From positions 1 through 53,609 of the forward strand of contig DBGCPK010000018.1 of the NCBI GenBank assembly GCA_048359995.1: a stretch of 53,609 bases of DNA. Reading direction: 5' to 3'. Every line of letters starts with the position of its first letter. Positions within the stretch are counted from its first letter, which is position 1. Below the pieces are notes generated by a model. It saw only the letters and a list, made by a program, of their open reading frames with translations, did no database searches and was not told where the DNA came from. Positions 26,282 through 34,386 of the stretch are shown here, piece by piece. Made by a program: the position numbers and the translations under genes. Source of the stretch: UBA3210 sp048359995. Lineage in GTDB: Bacteria; Bacillota_I; Bacilli_A; RFN20; CAG-449.

Positions 26282-27526
26282 ATGGAATACTTGGAACTGA
26301 AAGAAAGTCAACCCGAAGGAATCGTCGTCGCATCGGGATCGAAAAACATCGCATTGCCTTTGATCGTCGGATCGTTGTTGGGGAAAGGGATAACCGTTCT
26401 CGAAAACGTTCCCGACATTTCCGATGTCCGCATTTTGCTGAAAATACTCGGCAGTTTTCACGTCAAAATCGAGTTTAAAGACAATCTTCTCCGATTGGAT
26501 ACCGAAGAGATGTCCGTGCAAACGATCCCTTTCGATCTGATCGGGAAACTTCGCGCGTCGTATTATCTTTTGGGCGCATTGCTCCCTCAGCAGAAATCGC
26601 TGGATTTCACGTATCCCGGCGGCTGTTCGTTTCAAAAGAGACCGATCGATCTCCATTTCGCGGCAATTCGAAGTTTCGGCATCGATGTCGAAATCGAAGA
26701 GGACGTTCTTCGCTTTTCTTGGGACTGTCTGCACGGCGGCGAAATCGATTTTCCGATCCGCAGCGTCGGCGCGACGATCAATGCGCTTTTTCTTGCTTGC
26801 CAAATCGACGCGATTTCCTTAATCCGCCACCCTTCTTTGGATTTCGAAGTCAGGGAAGTGATCGAATTTCTCAACGCCAAGGGGGCTTGGATCGAAATCG
26901 TATCGGACGCTTTGAAAGTCCACGGCAAGATGAACTACTATTCCAATCGCTTTAAAATTCAACCCGATCGCATTGAAATCGGCACGTTCGCGCTGATCGG
27001 AGCCGGTGTGGGAAAAGTGCTTATTTTGAATACGGGCGGCGCGGACATTCGCGCGCTGTTGTCGTTTTTCGATCAAATGAGGATTCGTTATACATATGAC
27101 AAAGATTATCTTTTGGTCAGACCGTCTCCGTTAAAAGAATCGGTTCACCTCATTTTGGGCCCTGATCCTCAAATGCCGACGGATCTCGGTCCTTTGCTTT
27201 GCTCGTTTTTGCTTCTTAACCGAAAGATCTGCATCATCGAAGACACCGTTTATCCGGACAGAAACGCTTACGTCGACGAACTGAAAAAGATCGGCGCGAA
27301 AATCAGAGTCGTTCATCATCAAATCGTCATCTTTCCTTTTTCCCGTTTTCGGTCTTCGGATATGGAAGGAAGGGATTTGCGCGGCACGATGAGTCTGATT
27401 TTCGCCGGATTGATTTCGGGAAAGCCGCAGAAGATATCGGGATATGATTACTTAATCCGAGGATACGAGGGAATTCTCGATAAACTCGGCAATTTGAACG
27501 TGCGAATTCGGAGGGTCGAAGAATGA
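26282..27526 (+). CDS. murA: UDP-N-acetylglucosamine 1-carboxyvinyltransferase (MurA) or paralogue
   Basis: A 414-residue enzyme that adds enolpyruvate to UDP-GlcNAc in the first peptidoglycan step. It has SGSKNIALP (Lys and Asn of the active site), PGGCSFQKRPIDLH with the catalytic Cys at position 115, PTDLGPLL with the general-base Asp, and RGYEGILDKL with the C-terminal Arg. These residues are conserved, but flanking sequence is more divergent than usual. Position 115 for Cys supports the ATG at 26282; an ATG nine bases upstream sits inside an 8-bp hairpin (26257-26280). There is no good ribosome site. It may be a second, lineage-specific MurA. Confidence 0.8.
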   Translation: MEYLELKESQPEGIVVASGSKNIALPLIVGSLLGKGITVLENVPDISDVRILLKILGSFHVKIEFKDNLLRLDTEEMSVQTIPFDLIGKLRASYYLLGALLPQQKSLDFTYPGGCSFQKRPIDLHFAAIRSFGIDVEIEEDVLRFSWDCLHGGEIDFPIRSVGATINALFLACQIDAISLIRHPSLDFEVREVIEFLNAKGAWIEIVSDALKVHGKMNYYSNRFKIQPDRIEIGTFALIGAGVGKVLILNTGGADIRALLSFFDQMRIRYTYDKDYLLVRPSPLKESVHLILGPDPQMPTDLGPLLCSFLLLNRKICIIEDTVYPDRNAYVDELKKIGAKIRVVHHQIVIFPFSRFRSSDMEGRDLRGTMSLIFAGLISGKPQKISGYDYLIRGYEGILDKLGNLNVRIRRVEE

Positions 27527-28149
27527 AAAAGTCGGGAAAATGGTGGTTGATTCTTTCGCTGTTTCTTTGCTCTTGTTCTCGACGCGAATCCGTAGATTTC
27601 ATTGGAAATTCCATAGGAAATTTCGATCTTTCCGAAACGAAATGCAACCGCGATTTCGCGCTTTCGAAAGTCGATTCCAAAACGCTTCTCCATTTGATTG
27701 AATCCGACGGATATTCTTACGATAGTCAAAAGAAAGTCGGCAAAACGATCAAGAACAGCCGAAAAATTTTTCTCTCGGTGGGAATGTACGATCTTTTGAA
27801 AAACGTCGGATTGGAAAGCGGCAATTTGGTTTTCAACTATCATTCTTCGACCTTGGAATTGTTTGAAATGAATCTGGTGCACATCATCGACGCGATTCGA
27901 AGTTATAACGAAAGCGTTTCCGTTTTCGTCCTTTCGCTTTATCATCCTTACGAAAAAAGCAGTCGAAACTTTTACGATAATTTTACGTTGGGATTGGATC
28001 TCTTTAATCGGTGCATCGAAGAGGTATGCGAAGAGAATCGTTGCCGATACGTCGATATCTCGTTCTGCTCGTCCAACATCGAGTCGTTTAACCGCTTTGA
28101 CGACAACGGGCTGAAAAAGTTGACGGAGACGTTCGCGCAATATGAATAA
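27523..28149 (+). CDS. Lipoprotein, possibly SGNH-hydrolase-like
   Basis: A 208-residue protein with a signal peptide (basic KKSGK, hydrophobic WWLILSLFL) and a lipobox LCSC, so it should be lipid-anchored outside the membrane. The mature part has DFIGNSIG near 45, an IFLSVGMYDLL strand and a late FDDNGLKKL helix. These are placed like blocks I, III and V of GDSL/SGNH hydrolases such as YpmR. The canonical GDS Ser is not clear, so activity is doubtful. It overlaps the murA stop by 4 bp and the next gene by 8 bp, so it is part of the same operon. Confidence 0.55.
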   Translation: MKKSGKWWLILSLFLCSCSRRESVDFIGNSIGNFDLSETKCNRDFALSKVDSKTLLHLIESDGYSYDSQKKVGKTIKNSRKIFLSVGMYDLLKNVGLESGNLVFNYHSSTLELFEMNLVHIIDAIRSYNESVSVFVLSLYHPYEKSSRNFYDNFTLGLDLFNRCIEEVCEENRCRYVDISFCSSNIESFNRFDDNGLKKLTETFAQYE

Positions 28150-28552
28150 TCCCGTGCTGATCAAAATCAACTGGCTTTATCACTCTTTGAAAGAGCAGTA
28201 TCGCTTTATCAATTCGCTTTTTAAATGCCTGACGGGCGATCCTGCATTGAAAGACGCGGTGGAACGCGAATTCTATTATTACAAGACTTCGCTCGTTTTG
28301 TTTAAAAAGTCGATGGCGTTATACACCGAATCGCTGAACGCCAATTATTTCACCAAAGTCCGTATTGAAAACATCAAAGAACTCTATCTGAGAAGATGCC
28401 TGATCAATTTGAACAAAAGCTTCGAACTCTTCGCATACGAAAGCGACGGAAGAATCAAGGCGAATCCGTTGATTCAAGATATCGTCGGAAAAATTTCGGT
28501 CTTAATCGGATCGGTGAAAGAATTAGGAAGATCCTTGGAATGCGTTTTATGA
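28142..28552 (+). CDS. Hypothetical alpha-helical protein
   Basis: A 136-residue protein, wholly helical by pattern, with Tyr/Phe-rich amphipathic helices and no membrane segment or known motif. It begins 8 bp before the lipoprotein ends and is the last gene of the glycosyltransferase-murA unit. It ends 5 bp from the end of the convergent ABC gene. I do not recognise the family. A cytoplasmic partner of the envelope genes is only an inference from position. Confidence 0.55.
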   Translation: MNNPVLIKINWLYHSLKEQYRFINSLFKCLTGDPALKDAVEREFYYYKTSLVLFKKSMALYTESLNANYFTKVRIENIKELYLRRCLINLNKSFELFAYESDGRIKANPLIQDIVGKISVLIGSVKELGRSLECVL

Positions 28553-28557
28553 GAATC

Positions 28558-30616
28558 TTATCGGTCTTTGACGATATCAATACGGCTTTTTCCGGATATT
28601 TTCATTAGAATCAGAAGCATTGCCGAAACTAAAAACAACAGGGAAATCAAGAGCAATCCTAATAAAATGAGAGGGTGAAAAGAAACCGGAGAAACCGAAA
28701 TCAGCCATTCCTTTTCGAACATTCGGTTGAGTAAAGTAGACAGAGCGAAATAACTCGGAAAAGAGAGCAAAAGCGAAAAGAATAAGGGAATTGCGGTTTC
28801 TAGCAGATACATCAAGGCGATATCGCGTTTGGAAACGTTGAAACTGATCAGGATTCCGATATCTTTTTTTTGTTTTGCCGACGCTTCCTGTGATGCTGTT
28901 GAGCAAAGTCAACACGCAAATCACAATAAAAACGCCGCCCAAACCGAACAGAACAGGTTGAAGGTTTTTCAGAATCCAGTAGACGCTCGAAGCGGAAGAA
29001 CCGATTTCGTCCACGGCTATCAAACCGTGGGCATAAGCCGTAAGAAAAGTTTTTTCCGTATAATGAAGAAAAGTCATCGATTTATCGGTATTTTCCAGGC
29101 TGGCTTCCCCGTATTCGGCGAGAAGGCGGAAAGTCGTTTCTTCGTCAAAACAAAAGTGTTGATGGCTGATTCCCTTTATGATAAACGTCAGCGTTTCCGA
29201 ATGAATGTCGACACCTTTGTATTGCGTGGGGGTGACGAATGTCAGATCGACGCTTTTTCCGATCGGATCATCTTCTGAATTCAAATATGGAATCCAACTC
29301 TGAGGAATGACGACTTCTCCTTTTCCGACTTCTCCTGTTCCCTCAATCAAATCGACATCGCCGCTCCGACTGCAATAAGGGTTGTATACAAATTTCGTCG
29401 ATATCTCGGAGAGATCCGATCTCACGTTGATTTCGCAATTTCCGTATGCGTTCGCTTTCAGCGTCTGATACAAGTTGCGGTTGATGTACAGCGTACTTTC
29501 TTCGGCTTCTCTTCTTTCGACGATTCGGATATCCTGAGTAAGATATTTCAACGATGTCAGGTTACTTTCTTCATCGGTTGCGACGATCGCTTCGTCGTCG
29601 GCCAGACCGAGTTGGTCGGAAACCTTTATCCAACGGAAATAACAGGAAGTTTCACCATTCAACAGAGAGAATAAAAATCCTCTATAGTTGACGATATCGG
29701 GATTTACCCTTTCGATATCCGCGTTGGAAATGCTGATATCATTTCCGTATTCCGATTTACGGAAGGTCACTTCGGTCTGATCGTTTTTTACATAAGTCTG
29801 ATAGGTGAACCGGTCGATTTGAAGCGATAGAATCGAACAGGAGACAGCGATCATCACAAAAGAGATGAAAGAAAATACGCAGGTAATCAAAGATTTCAGG
29901 CGATTTTTTCGGATCAAACTCCGGACATAACGCACGCCGTCTCCCATAAAGACGTGCTTTTTCTGACAGGAAGAGAAAGCGGTAGACTCTCTTTGGATGG
30001 ATTCGGAAGGAGTTTCCACGCGATGATCTTCGCTTACGGAAAGCCGGATCACTTCGTTATGATCCCACTGAACGTTCAGATGCGAAGAGATAAAAATCAA
30101 TTTTTTTTCGGAATATTTTTTAAATACGGAACAGAGTAAACGGACATTGTCCTGATCGAGGTTGGCGAAAGGTTCGTCGAAGAAGAGAATACTTTCTTTT
30201 TGCAGAAGAACTCTGGCTATGGAAACTCTCGCTCTTTGACCTCCGGAGAGCCGGTTGACTTTTTGATCGCGGAACGAGTCTATCTTCAAGAGACGAAGCA
30301 ATTCCTCGAATTCATTTGGTTTTAATCCGGTGGTCATCGAAAGATTGCGGGATACCGTCTGATCTTCAAACAATTGCGTTTCTTGAAAAGAAAAAGCCGA
30401 ATAGGCGAAAAGCGAATCGACTTGCTTTCCGTCAATTTCAATTTTTCCGTTTGAAAAAGAATCCAATCCGCTTAAACAGTGAATCAAGGTGGATTTTCCC
30501 GATCCGGAAAGTCCGGAGATCCAAATGATTCCGCGATTTGGCAAATCGAGATTCACGTCGAGTATTCCGATGTTTCCGTTTTCGTAAATTTTCGTACAGT
30601 CTGTCAGTCGTATCAT
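28558..30616 (-). pseudogene. ABC ATPase-permease fusion (MacB-like) with a frameshift in an A8 run
   Basis: Residues 1-200 form an ATPase: Walker A GLSGSGKST (35-43), signature LSGGQRARVS, Walker B ILFFDEPFANLD. Residues from about 235 form a FtsX-type permease with one helix, a large external domain and further helices. After SITGSVGKTKK the frame runs on to non-family sequence ending at 28577. The other frame, with one A fewer, gives DIGILISFNVSKRDIALMYLLE and two more helices ending at 28558. The shift is at the T8 tract 28864-28871 (A8 in the mRNA). Read with seven A it would be a 685-residue protein. It could be phase variation, transcriptional slippage, a pseudogene or a sequencing error. 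No ribosome site precedes the ATG. Confidence 0.75.
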
Positions 30617-30632
30617 AAGAAATTAAACGAAA

Positions 30633-30715
30633 AAAGGGGTGTCAAAGTCAGTCGGACAGCGTTATAGGCATATCAAATTGAAAACAAAACTTATTCCGCA
30701 TACATGTACCCCTTT
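30633..30715 (-). promoter_or_regulatory. Leader with inverted repeat upstream of the ABC fusion
   Basis: In the transcript, AAAGGGGT near the 5' end (30715-30708) can pair with ACCCCTTT (30640-30633), which is followed by three more T and lies 16 nt before the ATG. No Shine-Dalgarno sequence is seen. An attenuator or translational control element is possible. Confidence 0.4.
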
Positions 30716-30725
30716 ACTATTCTTG

Positions 30726-30754
30726 ATTATATCGGCACAAACCCAATCTGTCAA
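30726..30754 (-). promoter_or_regulatory. Consensus promoter of the ABC fusion gene
   Basis: Minus strand TTGACA (30754-30749), exactly 17 bp, TATAAT (30731-30726): a perfect consensus promoter. It gives a leader of about 100 nt before the ATG at 30616. Confidence 0.85.
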
Positions 30755-30810
30755 TTCTTTGTTTTAGATGGACATCGAGCAGTCGTCAAAAAATAGGAAA
30801 CAGAAGAAAA

Positions 30811-30836
30811 GATCGGAAGACGTCCGATCTTTTTTT
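30811..30836. terminator. Bidirectional Rho-independent terminator
   Basis: Stem GATCGGA (30811-30817), loop AGACG, stem TCCGATC (30823-30829), with T7 on the plus strand and TTTTCTTCTG on the minus strand. In the minus direction it ends the membrane-protein gene at 30896. The rest of the 30617-30895 gap holds the ABC promoter and leader. Confidence 0.8.
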
Positions 30837-30895
30837 GAAAACACAATCTTCTTTTAATTATTTATCCGCGGAAAAGAATGACGAAAGGCTGTCGG

Positions 30896-31411
30896 TTAAC
30901 GCGATTTTCTTCGATGCGAACGACTTCTTTCCGAACGGAGAATATAGATATTGCAAGCGCATAGAATAATGAGCAATGCGCAGAAACCAATGACCACGTA
31001 CGTTCCAAACGCGGTGTAGACGTAAGGAGTGAATCCGGAAATAAATCCGTTGGTGTCGTTGATCAGGCGGAGATTAAATACGGAAAGAAGAAGCGATGTC
31101 AAAAACAGAATAATGCCGAAAGCATATGAAGAAATCTGTTTGTCGAAGACGACGATCAATGCCGCGCCGATAAAAATGAAAAGCAGATTCAGAAATGCGC
31201 CGACGTTAAAATGCAAAACGCAAATCATATTCGAACCTTTCGGCACGATTGTTCCGCCGAAAATCGAAGTGAAGCCGAAGATATACGTATAATCCGAGGC
31301 CTTATACGTTTGGCTTTTCAGGCAAACGGCAGGGAAGACCAATGCGAAGAGAATAGTCAAAACGGCACTCAATCCGATGACTAAGGATAATTTGCTTTTC
31401 GATTTGAGCAT
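30896..31411 (-). CDS. Hypothetical four-helix membrane protein
   Basis: A 171-residue protein with four hydrophobic segments (about 8-30, 70-90, 96-115 and 130-155) and a basic Arg/Ser/His-rich tail. The start at 31411 follows AAAGGAG by the normal distance; an upstream in-frame ATG does not. I do not recognise a family, and nothing in the sequence suggests a substrate. It is monocistronic between a terminator and a divergent promoter. Confidence 0.7.
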   Translation of the reverse strand: MLKSKSKLSLVIGLSAVLTILFALVFPAVCLKSQTYKASDYTYIFGFTSIFGGTIVPKGSNMICVLHFNVGAFLNLLFIFIGAALIVVFDKQISSYAFGIILFLTSLLLSVFNLRLINDTNGFISGFTPYVYTAFGTYVVIGFCALLIILCACNIYILRSERSRSHRRKSR

Positions 31412-31477
31412 AAAGAACTCCTTTCGTTTTTTCATATTATAAAATTTTCTTGAATATTATACAACAGAATGAATTTT

Positions 31478-31486
31478 TGTTATAAT
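31478..31486 (+). promoter_or_regulatory. Extended -10 promoter of the cyclodeaminase-like gene
   Basis: TG-T-TATAAT at 31478-31486 without a clear -35 element. Confidence 0.5.
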
Positions 31487-31531
31487 AAAAAAAACTAAAA
31501 ACTGCATTTTTTTAGGGGTAAGGTGATTTCA

Positions 31532-32068
31532 ATGGGGTACAAAGATCTTTCGATCGAACAGTATAACGAACTTCTGGCTCAGAAAAGATCCGTCCCGGGA
31601 GGCGGAAGCGCTCTCGGGGTTGCGTTGTCCTTGGCTTGTTCTCTTTGCCTGATGGTCGTTCATTTTACAATTGAGAAGAAAGGCTACGAGCATTTGAAAG
31701 AAAAACTATCGGGTTACGATGAGGAGTTGAAGCGCTATCGCGAAGAAGCCTATGCTTACGCGGATGAAGATTCAAACGCGTTTTCTTCCTTGATGGAGGC
31801 GTTCAGAAGCGGAGACGAAAGCCGAATCGAAATCGCTTCGAAAGAAGCAAGTCTCGTCCCTTACCGCCTTTATCTTTTGACGGAACGAGTTCAGGTGATT
31901 GCCGACGATTTGTTTCTGATCGGAAATAAAAACGTCGTCAGTGACGCGAGAATTGCGTCCGACCTTTGCTACTCGATTTATCCGGGATGCCGTTTGAATA
32001 TCGAGGCAAACAAGGACAACATCCGAGATCAGGAATTCCTGAATCGGCTGAATTCAATTCTCGAATAA
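31532..32068 (+). CDS. Formiminotransferase-cyclodeaminase-like (FchA) folate enzyme
   Basis: A 178-residue helical protein of the FTCD C-terminal family, with the folate-binding signature PGGGSALGVALSLACSL near residues 24-40 and a C-terminal helix bundle. FchA-type proteins hydrolyse methenyl-tetrahydrofolate or release ammonia from formimino-tetrahydrofolate in one-carbon metabolism. The ATG at 31532 has AAGGTGA upstream; a GTG at 31523 overlaps that site. It ends 15 bp inside the convergent HAD gene. No other folate gene is adjacent. Confidence 0.8.
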   Translation: MGYKDLSIEQYNELLAQKRSVPGGGSALGVALSLACSLCLMVVHFTIEKKGYEHLKEKLSGYDEELKRYREEAYAYADEDSNAFSSLMEAFRSGDESRIEIASKEASLVPYRLYLLTERVQVIADDLFLIGNKNVVSDARIASDLCYSIYPGCRLNIEANKDNIRDQEFLNRLNSILE

Positions 32069-32878
32069 CTTTTTCAGGAATTCGACGACTCCGTCGTGAT
32101 TGAAATCTTCGTCCGTTACGTAACGGGACCGGCTTTTGACTTTGTCTCCGGCGTTACACATCGCTACGCCGATTTCCGCGGCGTTCAACATCGGAAGATC
32201 GTTGAGTTGATCGCCGAAAGCGATCGTATTTTTCAAAGGAATTCCCAAGGTTTCGGCAAGGTATTTCATCGCTTCGCCTTTGTTGGAGTTTTTCGCGGAA
32301 ATCTCATAGGAAGCGATTCCGTCATGATTGCCCCATCGCGTGACGCGGAATTCTTGATAGGCATCTTTCTTCAATATTTTTTCGAATTCGTTTTGATCGC
32401 GTTCCCATACGTAATATTCGCTGACAATCGGAGGCGTTTTCAGCAGTTCCGCGATATTTCCTTCCCGAAAATGAACCTCTTTGCTTTCGTGAAGCACCCA
32501 AAATGGGGTTTCTGCCAAATCATAGGTATAAAAATCAAACAGCGAGGTGACGGTGGCGTTTTTCAGAAAAGGACGGACTTCGCGGTGGAAAGAAACGACG
32601 GTGCCGATCTCCATCGGAAAGAGGCGGTATCCGACGATTTCCGAATAGGTTTCGTTGAAATAAACGATCGCTCCGCCGTTGTTGACGACCATCGGTTCGC
32701 AAATACCCAGCGCTTTCAAATAGCGGACTGCGCCTTGAAAAGGTCGGCCCGTGTTGATGATGAAACGATGACCTTCGTTCGTTATCTTTCGAATGTATTC
32801 TCGGCTTCTTTGCGTTATGATTTTTTCCGAAGTGAGCAGCGTGTCGTCCAGATCAACGGAGATCAGATATTTGTCCAT
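32054..32878 (-). CDS. HAD-superfamily phosphatase, Cof/YidA type
   Basis: A 274-residue Cof-type hydrolase. It has motif I DLDDTLL near 10, motif II NTGRPF, a cap domain in the middle, and motif III-IV GDQLNDLPML near 223. It should be a Mg2+-dependent phosphatase acting on sugar phosphates or flavin precursors; the exact substrate cannot be read from sequence. Length and motifs are normal. It is a single gene. Confidence 0.9.
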   Translation of the reverse strand: MDKYLISVDLDDTLLTSEKIITQRSREYIRKITNEGHRFIINTGRPFQGAVRYLKALGICEPMVVNNGGAIVYFNETYSEIVGYRLFPMEIGTVVSFHREVRPFLKNATVTSLFDFYTYDLAETPFWVLHESKEVHFREGNIAELLKTPPIVSEYYVWERDQNEFEKILKKDAYQEFRVTRWGNHDGIASYEISAKNSNKGEAMKYLAETLGIPLKNTIAFGDQLNDLPMLNAAEIGVAMCNAGDKVKSRSRYVTDEDFNHDGVVEFLKKLFEN

Positions 32879-32979
32879 TTTCTTTACCTCGTCGGATTCA
32901 TCATATCAAATTCGAAAATAATTGAAAAGAAAGGTGCAAGAACTTTCCTTTTATTATAAAATAAACTACGGTGATGAAA

Positions 32980-33318
32980 ATGACGGACAATCTGCAAAAG
33001 GGGTTTATCAAAATCGACGATCCGGAGAACCCTTATTCCGAATGTTACGTCGACGCCGAAGGAAATATGTTTTATCTCGAACCGGTCTTTCTTTTGAAAT
33101 TGTCGAGTTTGAAAAATATGCGCCCCGAACGCTATGACGAAGTGGTCGCCGAGATGAAACGATTAGTTGAAAAAAATCGGAAAGTGGTTTTTATCGGCGA
33201 CGACGAGGAAGAGATCACAAAGACGGATTCCGCAGTGTTTCTGACGATACAGGACGTTTGCAATCCGTTGAAGGTTTTCGTCGAAGATAAATCACGCGGA
33301 TCGGATTACGGAGATTAA
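32980..33318 (+). CDS. Hypothetical protein upstream of an alpha/beta hydrolase
   Basis: A 112-residue acidic, soluble protein: an N-terminal part with short strands (GFIKIDDPENPYSECYVDAEGN), a central charged helix and a C-terminal strand-rich part. No known motif is seen. Several starts are possible (GTG 32971, ATG 32974, ATG 32980); GGTGAT before 32980 favours the last. The hydrolase starts 3 bp after its stop, so the two are cotranscribed. Confidence 0.6.
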   Translation: MTDNLQKGFIKIDDPENPYSECYVDAEGNMFYLEPVFLLKLSSLKNMRPERYDEVVAEMKRLVEKNRKVVFIGDDEEEITKTDSAVFLTIQDVCNPLKVFVEDKSRGSDYGD

Positions 33319-33321
33319 ATT

Positions 33322-34230
33322 ATGCACAGTGTTATCGAAATCGAAGGTTATTCTGGAAAAGTAAAGGGAAATAAATGGGTGATAGATGAAAATGTCCGCA
33401 AGACGGTCGTCATCATCCACGGTATGAACGAGTATTCTTATCGATACAAGGAATTCGCAGAATTCCTCAATCGAAACGGATTCGATGTGTTCGCCTTGGA
33501 TCAAATCGGGCACGGATTAAACGTTCAAAGTACCGATGATCTTTTGATTTGGGAAAAGGATAGTTTTCTTTCGTCGGTGGAAAATCACTTTACATTGATC
33601 GAATCGTTGAAAAAAGAGGGAAGAGAAGTGATCGTTTTCGCTCATTCGATGGGTTCTTTTATGGGGCAGACATTGATCGAAAAACATCCCGGCGTCGTGA
33701 AAAAAATCGTCTTATGCGGAACTTCCGGACCTCAGTTCGTTCAGAAAATCGGAGGACCGATCGCCAGAATGCACCGCTTTTTCACGGGAAACGGCTATCG
33801 TCGCTCGAAATTTCTGAATCACCTCTGCTTTGCTTCATACAATAAGAAAGTGGATCAACCGAGAACCGAATTCGACTGGTTAAGCGCCAGCGAAAAAAAC
33901 GTCGACAACTATATCGCCGATCCTTACTGCGGGGCTATTCCTTCTCGGAATTTCTTCGCCTCTTTCATCGGAAGCATCAGCAAGATTTACAAAAAGAAAA
34001 ATTTGGACAGAATCGATCGCAATACCAAAGTGCTTTTTATCGTCGGAGAAGACGATCCTGTCGGCAACTATGTCAAATCGATTCGGAAATTGCAGAGGCT
34101 TTATACCAAAAGGCACATTTCTTCCAGACTCATCGCCTATCCGAAACTCCGACATGAAATTCTATTCGAAGACGGACATGGAAAGATTTTCCTCGACGTA
34201 TTGGATTTTCTCAACGAAGAGGATTTTTAG
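33322..34230 (+). CDS. Alpha/beta hydrolase, monoacylglycerol lipase/S33-like
   Basis: A 302-residue hydrolase with oxyanion region HGMNEYS (33-39), nucleophile elbow HSMGS with Ser109, acid Asp in VGEDDPVG and His in KLRHEIL near the C-terminus. The catalytic triad is complete. It is probably cytoplasmic since no signal peptide is seen, and probably hydrolyses an acyl ester such as lysophospholipid or monoglyceride. GGAG precedes the ATG. A terminator starts at its stop codon. Confidence 0.88.
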   Translation: MHSVIEIEGYSGKVKGNKWVIDENVRKTVVIIHGMNEYSYRYKEFAEFLNRNGFDVFALDQIGHGLNVQSTDDLLIWEKDSFLSSVENHFTLIESLKKEGREVIVFAHSMGSFMGQTLIEKHPGVVKKIVLCGTSGPQFVQKIGGPIARMHRFFTGNGYRRSKFLNHLCFASYNKKVDQPRTEFDWLSASEKNVDNYIADPYCGAIPSRNFFASFIGSISKIYKKKNLDRIDRNTKVLFIVGEDDPVGNYVKSIRKLQRLYTKRHISSRLIAYPKLRHEILFEDGHGKIFLDVLDFLNEEDF

Positions 34231-34253
34231 AACCCGAAAAAGGGTTCTTTTTT
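34230..34253 (+). terminator. Rho-independent terminator
   Basis: Stem GAACCC (34230-34235), loop, stem GGGTTC (34242-34247), then six T. Ends the hydrolase transcript. Confidence 0.85.
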
Positions 34254-34270
34254 GAAAAAATAAAAAAATT

Positions 34271-34292
34271 ATAAAATTATATATAATTTTAT
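34271..34292. repeat. 22-bp perfect A/T palindrome upstream of the dehydrogenase
   Basis: ATAAAATTATA followed directly by its complement, without any G or C. It lies 95 bp upstream of the UDP-sugar dehydrogenase and could be a regulator site or an AT-rich promoter element. Confidence 0.5.
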
Positions 34293-34386
34293 CTTTTCGA
34301 TGAAAGCGCTCTTAATTTGCTTTATTTTTTAATTTATGTCAAAATATTAACGATTGAGATAAAAAGCAGTAAGGAGATTTAAAGGA

